A stretch of 64,000 nt of DNA, taken from contig CM055897.1 of NCBI GenBank assembly GCA_029582155.1, positions 19,686,857 to 19,750,856 on the forward strand, in the 5' to 3' direction. A program made the position numbers and the translations under genes. The DNA is from Panopea generosa (taxonomy: Eukaryota > Mollusca > Bivalvia > Adapedonta > Hiatellidae). Below the pieces are notes generated by a model, which did not search any database, was not told the DNA's origin, and was given only the letters and a program-made list of their open reading frames with translations. Shown one piece after another: positions 58,936 to 61,494 of this stretch; position 1 is the first letter of the stretch; each line of letters opens with the position of its first letter.

Positions 58936-61269
58936 GGTCCGATTAGCTCCGTCGGTTACGCGTCTGACTATCAATCTAGGGGTCGTGAGTTCGAATCGCC
59001 CGTCCGGCAACATTCTCCGTGATGATTGATATACGACATTGTGTCTCATTATCATTCGTCTCTCACCACTGATTCAAGTGGGAAAGTTATTAGTTACTTG
59101 CGGAGATTGGATGTGCTCGAGTACTGGTTAATCCCAGGAAACAGTGGTTTGTGTAACTGATCGTCTATTAGCCCTAGATGGCATGAAAATGACGCTAAAT
59201 ATTCAGTGAATCAAGATACTATATCGAGATACTATTAATATTTATTTAAGAAGAATGACCGCGGCGTAGGCTAGTGGTAGAGCGTTCGCCTCGCATGCGG
59301 AAGGTCGTGGGTTCAATCCCCGGCCGGGTCATACCAAAGACTTTAAAAATGGTACTTAAAGCTTCCTCGCTTGACGCTCAGCATTTAGAGGCGAGTTCTA
59401 GGTCTGGTCGGCCCGGTGTCAGTATAATGTGACTTGGTGGGGTATCATACCACGTGTCTGCGGCGGCATGATACTCCAGTGTGACAGCGCTTAGAATACT
59501 GTCTCAAGTAGACACCGTCGTGATATGACTGAAAGATTGTTGAAAGCGACGCTAAACACCATACAACAACATTTAAGAAGAATGTAAATAAATAACGTGT
59601 TAATAAACTATTTATTTTTATATATCACTGATTACGCATATGTACGTAATTCCACAGTATATAATTTTTGATTGTGCATGTATATGTAATTTTATTATAT
59701 ATAATAAATAATAGATCATACATGTTTATGTAATTTTATTATATATAATATATAAAAGATCATACATATATATATAATTTTATAATCTTTTATATAAAAG
59801 AAATAGTTGTTTATGAACTTTGGCAACAAAGAGTAACGGTTAAGATATGTTAATTTCAGATAAACAGAACTATATTAAGACAGGTTTGTTTTCCTTCTTT
59901 CTTAATTGCTTTCTTGTGTCTTTGTAATTAATTATTTTTTAAATGATGTACATCTGTTTTAGGAGATGAGTGAAGGGTCTGAATGTGACCTACATAAGAG
60001 ATCGAAGAGTTTTTGTAGGACACCAAGCGCATCTCATGTGGACCCGAAAGGTATGTTTTTAGTCAATATGTTTTATGTCAAATAACGTGGTCTGCGTTTA
60101 ACAAAAAAAACTTACGACAAAAATCGACGTAAACGTAAACTAACAATTATTCATAATATTTTTAATATTCATCCAAATGAACCCAAAATTGGCTCAAATC
60201 ACGTAGAGAAAGGTGTATTTTCTGGAAATACAATCATTTTGAATACCAATCAAAAATTAAACATATTACGAAAAAAATGTTAAATTGACTTTCGGCGATT
60301 TTTATCGTACGTTATTTTGTGAAACGCAGCCCATGCTTCAACCAAGTCTTGATAAAATACCATCAATTTAATAACCAGTTAGTTACAAATATATAACACT
60401 AATTAATGTTGGAAGTAATATCATACATTCAATATAATGTGTTGCTGTACATCATTTTAAACCATATCGCACGTTTGGTTTAGGATAGTTTTTTTTATTA
60501 CGCTACATTGTAGATAATAAATACATTCATTTGACCTTTGCACAATATCTGCTCGACAATTTGAATTCGGAAAGACGAATATTAATCACAAAATGATTAT
60601 ATTTGATTGTAATAAAGCATTAATTTTATATCATGCACATTTCACTAGCAAGCTACATGCATTTACGTCTTTTTCAATATATATAACCTTGCTGTAAGGT
60701 GTCTTTTTATGAAACTGGACGGTAATGCAGTGGATAGAGTTTTTGGCGCTCAGAGGTTGCGGGTTCGATCTTCAGCTTGACCCATGCCTCTCATAAAACA
60801 ACACACAGTAGTTGTTCTACCCAGGACTCGGACTCGATAGCACTGCATATAAACCTTGTGTTTTCTTTGTAATCGAGCTGAAATAAACATGTATAAACTA
60901 TATATTATAGGTGTGAACCATTCAAAACTATCTCATAATTTTGTTTTTCTGAAACTTCGTACAGATGTTATGGTTCTAAGAGAGTTGATTGATCACGTGG
61001 AAACTGCATCCAGGCGACGAAGCGGCATGAGCGGAAGTATCTTCAGCGTCCAGAAGGAACCACTCAAAGACAAGGCATATCGACTATTGTGTAGCTGGGA
61101 AGTTCCACTGTGGTTCCAGAAAATACAGGGCATTGTGGGATTTGTCATCCTGGACGCCTTCGTAGACTTGTTTATCACTTTATGCATCCTGGGAAATACT
61201 GCTTTCATGGCATTGGATCAACATGGCATGAGTGAAGAAATGGGGAATTTCTTGGAAAATGGAAATCAG
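21130..61269 (+). CDS. Nav1: Voltage-gated sodium channel alpha subunit, 5' part (exons 1-15, spliced)
   Basis: This is the pore-forming subunit of a voltage-gated Na+ channel, a plasma-membrane protein that carries the rising phase of action potentials. Exons at 21130-21249, 25171-25356, 26029-26147, 27376-27462 or 29582-29662, 32802-32930, 34787-34881, 36038-36232, 38413-38473 or 38594-38654, 44407-44551, 47147-47311, 51066-51086, 54438-54629, 56441-56872, 59963-60050 and 60965-61269 join in one frame into 780 codons (778 with the second S1 exon). Seen directly: N-terminal FTRDSL box, domain I S1-S6, S4 motif [11 protein letters not shown], pore [11 protein letters not shown] with the Asp of DEKA, S6 followed by YEEQ, linker box SFSLPGSPF, and domain II S1. 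The full family protein is about 2,000 residues, so the 3' half lies outside the window. Nav1 rather than Nav2 is favoured by the N-terminus and linker boxes, but the diagnostic Lys and Ala of DEKA are not here. Confidence 0.95.
21250..25170 (+). other. Intron 1 of the sodium channel
   Basis: 3.9 kb, AT-rich. Contains a diverged family D SINE (22740-22920) and pure TA tracts near 23716-23736 and 24113-24138. No other conserved exon was recognised. Confidence 0.75.
22740..22920 (+). mobile_element. SINE family D, diverged
   Basis: Contains CTCATCGCTGAGGTCGTGGG, then TTTATGTGAGAAAGTTGGC and a tail-proximal GTGTTAAACCGCATTC, in family D order. Located in the first coding intron. Confidence 0.6.
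25171..25356 (+). CDS. Nav1: Nav1 exon 2: acidic N-terminal segment (residues 41-102)
   Basis: 62 codons, phase 0 in and out, between an AG ending at 25170 and a GT at 25357 (GTTATA, a weak donor). The first part is rich in Glu and Ala (an [12 protein letters not shown] stretch). The second part contains the conserved pre-S1 box [17 protein letters not shown], matching the GKPLEDFDPYY..KK region of para and SCN channels. This is cytoplasmic N-terminal domain; the conserved half packs against the channel in the family. The homology is clear. The weak donor is the only oddity. Confidence 0.93.
26029..26147 (+). CDS. Nav1: Nav1 exon 3: N-terminal domain to the edge of S1 (residues 103-142)
   Basis: Encodes [20 protein letters not shown] and then [20 protein letters not shown], the conserved block that leads into domain I S1 (RFSAT..L..L.PF...RR.A...LVH in the family). 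The acceptor AG ends at 26028 after a long pyrimidine run. There is no GT donor where homology demands the exon end. Instead the exon runs directly into ATATCCTTTTT at 26148, the U12-type AT-AC donor consensus. It ends two bases into a codon (CC), completed by A from either alternative S1 exon to give Pro. Confidence 0.93.
26148..26158 (+). promoter_or_regulatory. U12-type AT-AC 5' splice site
   Basis: ATATCCTTTTT immediately follows the last homologous codon of exon 3 and matches the minor-spliceosome consensus /ATATCCTT exactly. Vertebrate SCN genes have an AT-AC U12 intron at this same place, between ILVHS and LFSM, so its position and class appear conserved from mollusc to vertebrate. It is the single donor available to both downstream S1 exons. 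Confidence 0.9.
26631..26729. repeat. 32-bp repeat, three tandem copies
   Basis: AAGTATAAGCATATATACGT plus GCGTTATTTGTA repeated at 26631, 26663 and 26695 with one substitution. It lies inside the U12 intron before S1 exon 4a. Confidence 0.95.
27356..27375 (+). promoter_or_regulatory. U12 branch site and AC acceptor of S1 exon 4a
   Basis: TTCCTTAAC (27356-27364) is a perfect U12 branch-site consensus. The intron then ends with AC at 27374-27375, 12 nt after the likely branch A, within the short spacing typical of minor introns. Splicing here from 26147 gives VHPLFSLL in frame. A competing AG at 27366 would not restore the homologous frame. Confidence 0.88.
27376..27462 (+). CDS. Nav1: Nav1 exon 4a: alternative domain I S1 and S1-S2 loop
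   Basis: 87 nt encoding [17 protein letters not shown] (transmembrane S1) followed by an extracellular loop [12 protein letters not shown]. Phase 2 in, phase 2 out; donor GTAAGTT at 27463. The core aligns to LFSMLIMCTILTNCVFM of SCN and para channels. It is one of a pair: 14 of the first 17 residues are identical to exon 4b, but the loop differs in sequence and is two residues longer. It enters through a U12 AC acceptor and leaves through a U2 donor, so it cannot be spliced to exon 4b by normal rules. Either copy gives a complete S1. Confidence 0.92.
28005..28179. mobile_element. MITE eta with pogo/Tigger-like ends
   Basis: Left end CAGTATAACCTCGTATACTC then GAAC; right end in reverse complement CAGTAAAGCTTCGATAGCTC then GAAC. 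About 175 bp, no coding capacity. It sits between the two alternative S1 exons. The inverted ends resemble those of pogo/Tigger elements, and its right half is the likely source of the 88-bp array at 7387-8105. Confidence 0.75.
29564..29581 (+). promoter_or_regulatory. U12 branch site and AC acceptor of S1 exon 4b
   Basis: TTCCTTAAC (29564-29572) again matches the U12 branch consensus perfectly. The intron ends with AC at 29580-29581, 10 nt after the branch A. Both duplicate S1 exons therefore carry their own complete minor-spliceosome 3' end. Confidence 0.88.
29582..29662 (+). CDS. Nav1: Nav1 exon 4b: second domain I S1 and S1-S2 loop
   Basis: 81 nt encoding [17 protein letters not shown] followed by [10 protein letters not shown]. 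Phase 2 in and out; donor GTAAGTT at 29663. The core ITNCVFM is closer to the canonical family sequence (TILTNCVFM) than exon 4a, and its extracellular loop is shorter and more acidic (four acidic residues against two). It lies 2.1 kb downstream of 4a. Frame is preserved by either exon, so exclusivity must come from the splice-site classes, not from reading frame. No third S1 copy was seen nearby. Confidence 0.92.
29663..30590. repeat. Degenerate tandem repeat (about 115-130 bp) starting at the exon 4b donor
   Basis: Seven or so diverged copies of a unit with AACTTAAACATACAG-like, CATACACCAAA, TTCACTTA, GAACTCTCAAATGTACTATA and an A/T-rich end. The first copy begins at the 5' splice site of exon 4b; a further partial copy (GAGTAAAGTAAACATATAGC) is near 31105. 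Confidence 0.7.
30600..31075. repeat. Dispersed repeat Y, copy 1
   Basis: Shares ordered segments with 47683-48055: GAATTTCAAATTTTT, GTTGGAGT, ACTGC, CAACTAAATGTAT, AATAATCTAGTAGTAT, GGTTCTCTGATTT and a terminal GGCAGTTGGGGCTTTAAAG. Left end uncertain; likely a non-autonomous element. Confidence 0.65.
31460..31782. mobile_element. Fold-back element
   Basis: Arms of about 110-140 bp: AAATCATTTCCTTAGAC, AAGGACTTATATAAAAGGAC, GAAACTTGATAAAATAACAT and AAAAATTAATAATTTGGGAA on the left recur in reverse complement at 31640-31782. The loop is about 70 bp. No coding capacity. Confidence 0.8.
32802..32930 (+). CDS. Nav1: Nav1 exon 5: domain I S2 and S2-S3 (residues 171-214)
   Basis: Acceptor TTTCAG ending 32801, donor GTGAGT at 32931. 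The first base completes GAA (Glu) with the GA left by either S1 exon. It encodes [20 protein letters not shown] followed by [18 protein letters not shown], the family signature of S2 (IYTFES..K.LARGF) and S3 ([10 protein letters not shown]). The acidic Glu of YTFES and Asp of WLDF are the usual S2-S3 countercharges for S4. It ends at GC, phase 2. Confidence 0.95.
33280..34590. repeat. 67-bp minisatellite in the S3-S4 intron, about 19 copies
   Basis: Unit: AAACACTATGTACATCACAT, CGATTGATACAATATAACAT, CACACTGACCAAAGATAAAA, TACAAGT. It fills most of the intron between exons 5 and 6. It shares unit length but no obvious sequence with the 67-bp array at 15960-17185. Confidence 0.96.
34787..34881 (+). 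CDS. Nav1: Nav1 exon 6: domain I end of S3 and S4 voltage sensor
   Basis: 95 nt between an AG at 34786 and a GT at 34882. It encodes [20 protein letters not shown] followed by [12 protein letters not shown]4 positive residues fall at every third position ([10 protein letters not shown]). This is the position of the developmentally switched 5N/5A exon pair of vertebrate SCN genes, but here I find only one copy. A MITE starts 23 bp after the donor, and the upstream intron is filled by a 67-bp minisatellite. Confidence 0.95.
34905..35162. mobile_element. MITE gamma, copy 1
   Basis: Ends GGGCTGCATTCAGTGAC and, in reverse complement, TTGGCTGCGTTCAGTTCAGT. It starts 23 bp after the exon 6 donor. 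Same family as 48817-49078. Confidence 0.75.
36038..36232 (+). CDS. Nav1: Nav1 exon 7: domain I S4-S5 linker, S5 and outer turret (residues 246-310)
   Basis: Acceptor TTTCAG ending 36037, donor GTAAGT at 36233. It encodes [20 protein letters not shown] (S4-S5 linker), S5 ([20 protein letters not shown]), then ALRHKC and an extracellular segment with two N-glycosylation sequons (NHTS and an adjacent NAT). It ends one base into a Ser codon (T), completed by CG of exon 8a or CC of exon 8b. Confidence 0.95.
36478..36722. mobile_element. MITE zeta
   Basis: Inverted ends of about 35 bp: CTGGCCCCAGTTTCACCAAT on the left; reverse complement of the right end reads CTGGCTCCTGCTTCACCAAC. Intron between exons 7 and 8a. 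Confidence 0.75.
37464..37766 (+). mobile_element. tRNA-derived SINE, family A (best copy)
   Basis: Complete copy. Its 5' 78 bp folds as a tRNA-like cloverleaf with a GCCGGGC / GCCGGC acceptor stem, A box TAGTTCAGTCGG and B box GGTCGTGAGTTCGAATCC. The body is about 190 bp and ends GACGCTAAATATTC plus (AATC)n. It is intronic, between exons 7 and 8a. Confidence 0.9.
37841..37967. repeat. Two-copy tandem duplication, about 62 bp
   Basis: CTGTTCGAATATTAAAATAT then TAACGAAATTGCGGCTATGA and ATGTTTAATGATTTATG, repeated with three differences. Confidence 0.85.
38413..38473 (+). CDS. Nav1: Nav1 exon 8a: alternative pore-turret segment, domain I
   Basis: 61 nt, acceptor AG ending 38412, donor GTATGT at 38474. 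With flanking bases it reads [20 protein letters not shown] plus a Gly completed by exon 9. This is the extracellular loop between S5 and the pore helix, with a conserved Cys and one N-glycosylation sequon (NVS). It is followed 120 nt later by a second 61-nt exon of the same phase and design. 61 is not a multiple of three, so exactly one of the pair must be used to keep frame. The homology to the SCN segment (NW..., C.N.S.AG) supports it as coding. Confidence 0.88.
38594..38654 (+). CDS. Nav1: Nav1 exon 8b: second pore-turret segment, domain I
   Basis: 61 nt, acceptor TTTTAG ending 38593, donor GTATGT at 38655. Reads [20 protein letters not shown] plus Gly. It shares 8 of 19 full-codon residues with exon 8a, including NW, the Cys and the sequon Asn (here NAS). 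ICGN.S.AG is closer to the canonical SCN segment (LCGNSSGAGQC), so 8b may be the ancestral form. Joining 8a to 8b would read TAG after 17 codons of 8b; skipping both reads TGA nine codons into exon 9. The duplicate is therefore a frame-locked switch. Confidence 0.9.
41590..41805. repeat. 45-bp minisatellite with palindromic core
   Basis: Four to five copies of GATACGTTTTTGTGCTAGAT plus GTTTCCAATGGAAACGGAAT plus AGTAC. The core GTTTCCAATGGAAAC is an inverted repeat. Unit length of 45 keeps all frames open, which explains four overlapping open frames here. Confidence 0.93.
42215..42430 (+). mobile_element. SINE family D
   Basis: Has the distal head (AAGATCGTCGGTTCGAGTCC), GCTCCAAAAACTTTATGTGA, the body, and the end GACAATGACGTTAAACCCC plus an A-rich stretch. 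Intron between exons 8 and 9. Confidence 0.78.
42620..42830 (+). mobile_element. SINE family D, diverged second copy
   Basis: CTCACCGCTTAGGTCAATGG and a following GTTTGAACTCGTCC are a weak tRNA B-box region; the body ends ACTGTTGAAAATTTAAAATG. It is an older copy than the one at 42215. Confidence 0.45.
44407..44551 (+). CDS. Nav1: Nav1 exon 9: domain I pore helix and selectivity filter
   Basis: 145 nt, acceptor TTTCAG ending 44406, donor GTATGT at 44552. It encodes [20 protein letters not shown] followed by [20 protein letters not shown] and YWENLYML. The Asp of TQD is the domain I residue of the DEKA selectivity ring. The following Tyr is the aromatic position that in vertebrate channels favours high tetrodotoxin affinity, but domains II-IV are needed to judge sensitivity. 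Paired Cys residues (QC, TC) match the extracellular disulfides of the family. Confidence 0.96.
45297..45553. mobile_element. MITE epsilon
   Basis: Inverted ends of about 55 bp: TCAGGGTTTATATTCACCAA then CCGTTCTTGAGAATA on the left; the right end in reverse complement reads TCAGGGTTGGTATTCACGAA then CCATTCTTAGAAATA. Intron between exons 9 and 10. Confidence 0.82.
45791..45842 (-). mobile_element. SINE family C fragment
   Basis: - strand fragment carrying the CAAGACACTTTATCTGCATA and CTTAGTACTGGC segments of family C. A similar remnant of about 40 bp follows the family A tail near 4537-4576. Confidence 0.5.
46470..46680 (+). mobile_element. tRNA-derived SINE, family C
   Basis: tRNA-like head ending GATCGTGGGTTCGATCCTCC, then TGTGTTGTGTCCGTGAGCAA, GACACTT, and TTGGAGCGTGATTTGTCTAA near the 3' end. 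In the intron before exon 10. Confidence 0.8.
46879..47082. mobile_element. MITE beta, unoccupied copy
   Basis: About 204 bp with the same inverted ends as 18629-19098 (CTGTAAGGATAAATGAACGC on the left; the reverse complement of the right end reads AGGCTAAAGAAATGTCAGGT). It ends about 65 bp before the exon 10 acceptor of the sodium channel. Confidence 0.78.
47147..47311 (+). CDS. Nav1: Nav1 exon 10: domain I S6 and start of I-II linker (residues 380-434)
   Basis: 55 codons, phase 0 in and out. Encodes [10 protein letters not shown], then S6 [20 protein letters not shown] and [10 protein letters not shown], then a charged helix [15 protein letters not shown]. The [17 protein letters not shown] motif is diagnostic of Nav domain I S6. 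The donor is GTTTGT at 47312. The exon 3' end and its donor are echoed 240 bp downstream in a short tandem repeat. A MITE ends about 65 bp before the acceptor and may supply part of the branch region. Confidence 0.96.
47296..47590. repeat. About 75-bp tandem repeat that includes the exon 10 3' end
   Basis: GTATATTACCGTTCATAATT, AACATAATCAATACAATACT and ATTAGTTTTGTATGAAA recur about three times from the exon 10 donor onward. A last copy (from about 47543) also repeats exon-end-like ACAGAAAAAGAAGTTTGTCG, resembling CAGAAAAGGAGGTTTGTCAC at the real exon/intron junction. Confidence 0.8.
47683..48055. repeat. Dispersed repeat Y, copy 2 with short inverted ends
   Basis: Begins TTAAAGCCCCAACATTTATT and ends GGCAGTTTGGGCGTTAAG, giving an inverted terminus of about 13 bp that matches the end of copy 1. 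Intron between exons 10 and 11. Confidence 0.65.
48817..49078. mobile_element. MITE gamma, copy 2
   Basis: Ends GGGCTGCGTTCAGTACGG and, in reverse complement, GGGCTGCGTTCAATTCGC. About 260 bp; interior rich in AAACG motifs. Intron between exons 10 and 11. Confidence 0.82.
50305..50490 (+). mobile_element. SINE family D
   Basis: Distal head (CGCTAATGTCATAGGTTCGG), TTGTGAGAAAGTAGG, and the 3' end GTTGAAAATGGCGTTAGACC followed by CCATCC and an A-rich tail. Intron between exons 10 and 11. Confidence 0.75.
50670..50875 (+). mobile_element. tRNA-derived SINE, family C (best copy)
   Basis: Head with A box (CAGCGGTAGAGCATC) and B box (GGTCGTGGGTTCGATCC), body with GTGGTGTCCGTAAGGAAGAC, then TGAGCGTGATTTGTTAAAGT and an AT-rich 3' end with TTTCACAATCGGAGTAAAAT. 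Confidence 0.83.
51066..51086 (+). CDS. Nav1: Nav1 exon 11: 21-nt microexon in the I-II linker
   Basis: Seven codons, EYAQSRK, between a long T-rich tract ending in GCAG (51065) and GTAAAA (51087). Phase 0 on both sides, so it can be included or skipped without frame change between exon 10 (ending AAEKE) and exon 12 (starting IKTDN). Inclusion would extend the charged post-S6 helix and add a Tyr and a Ser near basic residues, possible phosphorylation sites. There is no length to give homology, so it rests on the excellent acceptor, the acceptable donor, phase and composition. It may be optional. Confidence 0.6.
51499..51716 (+). mobile_element. tRNA-derived SINE, family D (best copy)
   Basis: Complete head CCTGCGTGGCCGAGCGGTCT through GGTCGTAGGTTCAAGTCCCG, resembling Leu/Ser-type tRNA, then GCTCCAAACACTTTATGAG, body, and GTTGAAAATGTCACTAAACC with a T-rich end. 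It lies 412 bp after the 21-nt microexon. Confidence 0.85.
53305..53645. repeat. About 58-bp minisatellite, six copies
   Basis: Unit: TATCTACAGTCAGTTGATTT, ATTTATGTTCCACGATGACA, ATTACTTA. Divergence of about 10-20 percent between copies. Confidence 0.92.
54438..54629 (+). CDS. Nav1: Nav1 exon 12: I-II linker (residues 442-505)
   Basis: 64 codons, acceptor TTCCAG ending 54437, donor GTATTT at 54630, phase 0 both sides. Encodes an acidic cytoplasmic segment starting [20 protein letters not shown] and ending HLRVTNNK, with SPS, TPYSP and similar proline-directed Ser/Thr motifs. The I-II linker is the least conserved part of Nav channels, so identification rests on phase, open frame exactly between good splice sites, and position between S6 and the SFSLPG box. 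Confidence 0.82.
54990..55230 (+). mobile_element. Possible further tRNA-headed SINE
   Basis: ACTGGTTTAGGCGCCCGCAT and GGTCAAAGTTTCGGATCCCG resemble tRNA A- and B-box regions, followed by a unique 150-bp body. No second copy is present in the window to confirm a family. It accounts for the open frames seen here on both strands. Confidence 0.35.
56441..56872 (+). CDS. Nav1: Nav1 exon 13: large I-II linker exon (residues 506-649)
   Basis: 144 codons, acceptor TTACAG ending 56440, donor GTGAGT at 56873, phase 0. It opens with [20 protein letters not shown], the conserved linker box of Nav1 channels ([13 protein letters not shown]). Further on are [20 protein letters not shown] and a Ser-rich stretch. 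Several R-R-x-S sites (RRRS, RRAS, RRRS) fit the protein kinase A consensus, known to control current size through this linker in vertebrate channels. A second acceptor 90 nt upstream would add 30 in-frame codons (see findings). Confidence 0.93.
57800..57827. repeat. (AT)n microsatellite
   Basis: Uninterrupted AT dinucleotides in the intron between exons 13 and 14; another tract lies at about 58897-58931 directly before a family A SINE. Confidence 0.9.
58622..58850 (+). mobile_element. SINE family C with expanded poly-C and CA tracts
   Basis: Head GCGGTCAGTCTAGTGGTAGA and GGAGGGCCGTGGGCTCGACC, then about 20 C residues and (CA)n where the family has the head-body junction, then ATGTATGGTGTCCTTGAGCA and the usual body. 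The homopolymer has grown inside the element. Confidence 0.82.
58932..59213 (+). mobile_element. tRNA-derived SINE, family A
   Basis: Full-length copy with the head GCCGGGTCCGATTAGCTCCG, following an (AT)n tract; ends GACGCTAAATATTCAGTGAA with a degenerate tail. Intronic, between exons 13 and 14. Confidence 0.88.
59256..59570 (+). mobile_element. tRNA-derived SINE, family B (best copy)
   Basis: Starts with a tRNA-like head (A-box-like TAGTGGTAGAGCG, B-box-like GGTCGTGGGTTCAATCC), then a 200-bp body and the 3' end GCGACGCTAAACACC followed by ATACAACAAC. It lies in the intron between exons 13 and 14, right after a family A copy. Confidence 0.88.
59963..60050 (+). CDS. Nav1: Nav1 exon 14: I-II linker (residues 650-679)
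   Basis: 88 nt, acceptor TTTTAG ending 59962, donor GTATGT at 60051. Encodes [20 protein letters not shown] and PSASHVDPK, ending one base into a codon that exon 15 completes (Asp, G plus AT). Phase 0 in, phase 1 out, consistent on both sides. Sequence is low-conservation linker with basic-Ser motifs (KRSKS). Support is phase, splice sites and location; optional use cannot be excluded, but skipping would change frame. Confidence 0.85.
60089..60332. mobile_element. MITE delta
   Basis: Inverted ends of about 45 bp: GGTCTGCGTTTAACAAAAAA then ACTTACGACAAAAATCGACG on the left, and in reverse complement GGGCTGCGTTTCACAAAATA then ACGTACGATAAAAATCGCCG. The first bases match MITE gamma, suggesting a common transposase. 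Intron between exons 14 and 15. Confidence 0.82.
60711..60890 (+). mobile_element. Possible further tRNA-headed SINE
   Basis: ATGCAGTGGATAGAGTTTTT and GAGGTTGCGGGTTCGATCTT give an A- and B-box-like pair 75 bp before exon 15. Single copy in the window; family not recognised. Confidence 0.4.
60965..61269 (+). CDS. Nav1: Nav1 exon 15: end of I-II linker and domain II S1 (residues 679-780, gene continues)
   Basis: 305 nt, acceptor TACAG ending 60964, donor GTATTG at 61270. Encodes [20 protein letters not shown] (matching the DVMVLK.II segment of Nav linkers), then [20 protein letters not shown], then domain II S1 [20 protein letters not shown] and [16 protein letters not shown]. Family counterpart: [24 protein letters not shown]. 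It is the last coding sequence in the window. The next exon (domain II S2) must lie past the AGT repeat, beyond 64,000. Confidence 0.96.
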
Positions 61270-61494
61270 GTATTGACATATGTTATTATGTAGAAGTTCT
61301 TGATAAAAATACATATAAACTGTCTGAAAAGCAAATTCATGAAAACAGTAAATTAAGTGAATTTATCTTCTTAATCTCTTCATAACCAAAATATGTGAGT
61401 AGATTTATTTTGGCATTGTTAAGTATGTTTCAAAGAATGGGATGGTATGATTTAATGGAAGTCGTTATATTTATTGTAGACATGAAACGCTTTA

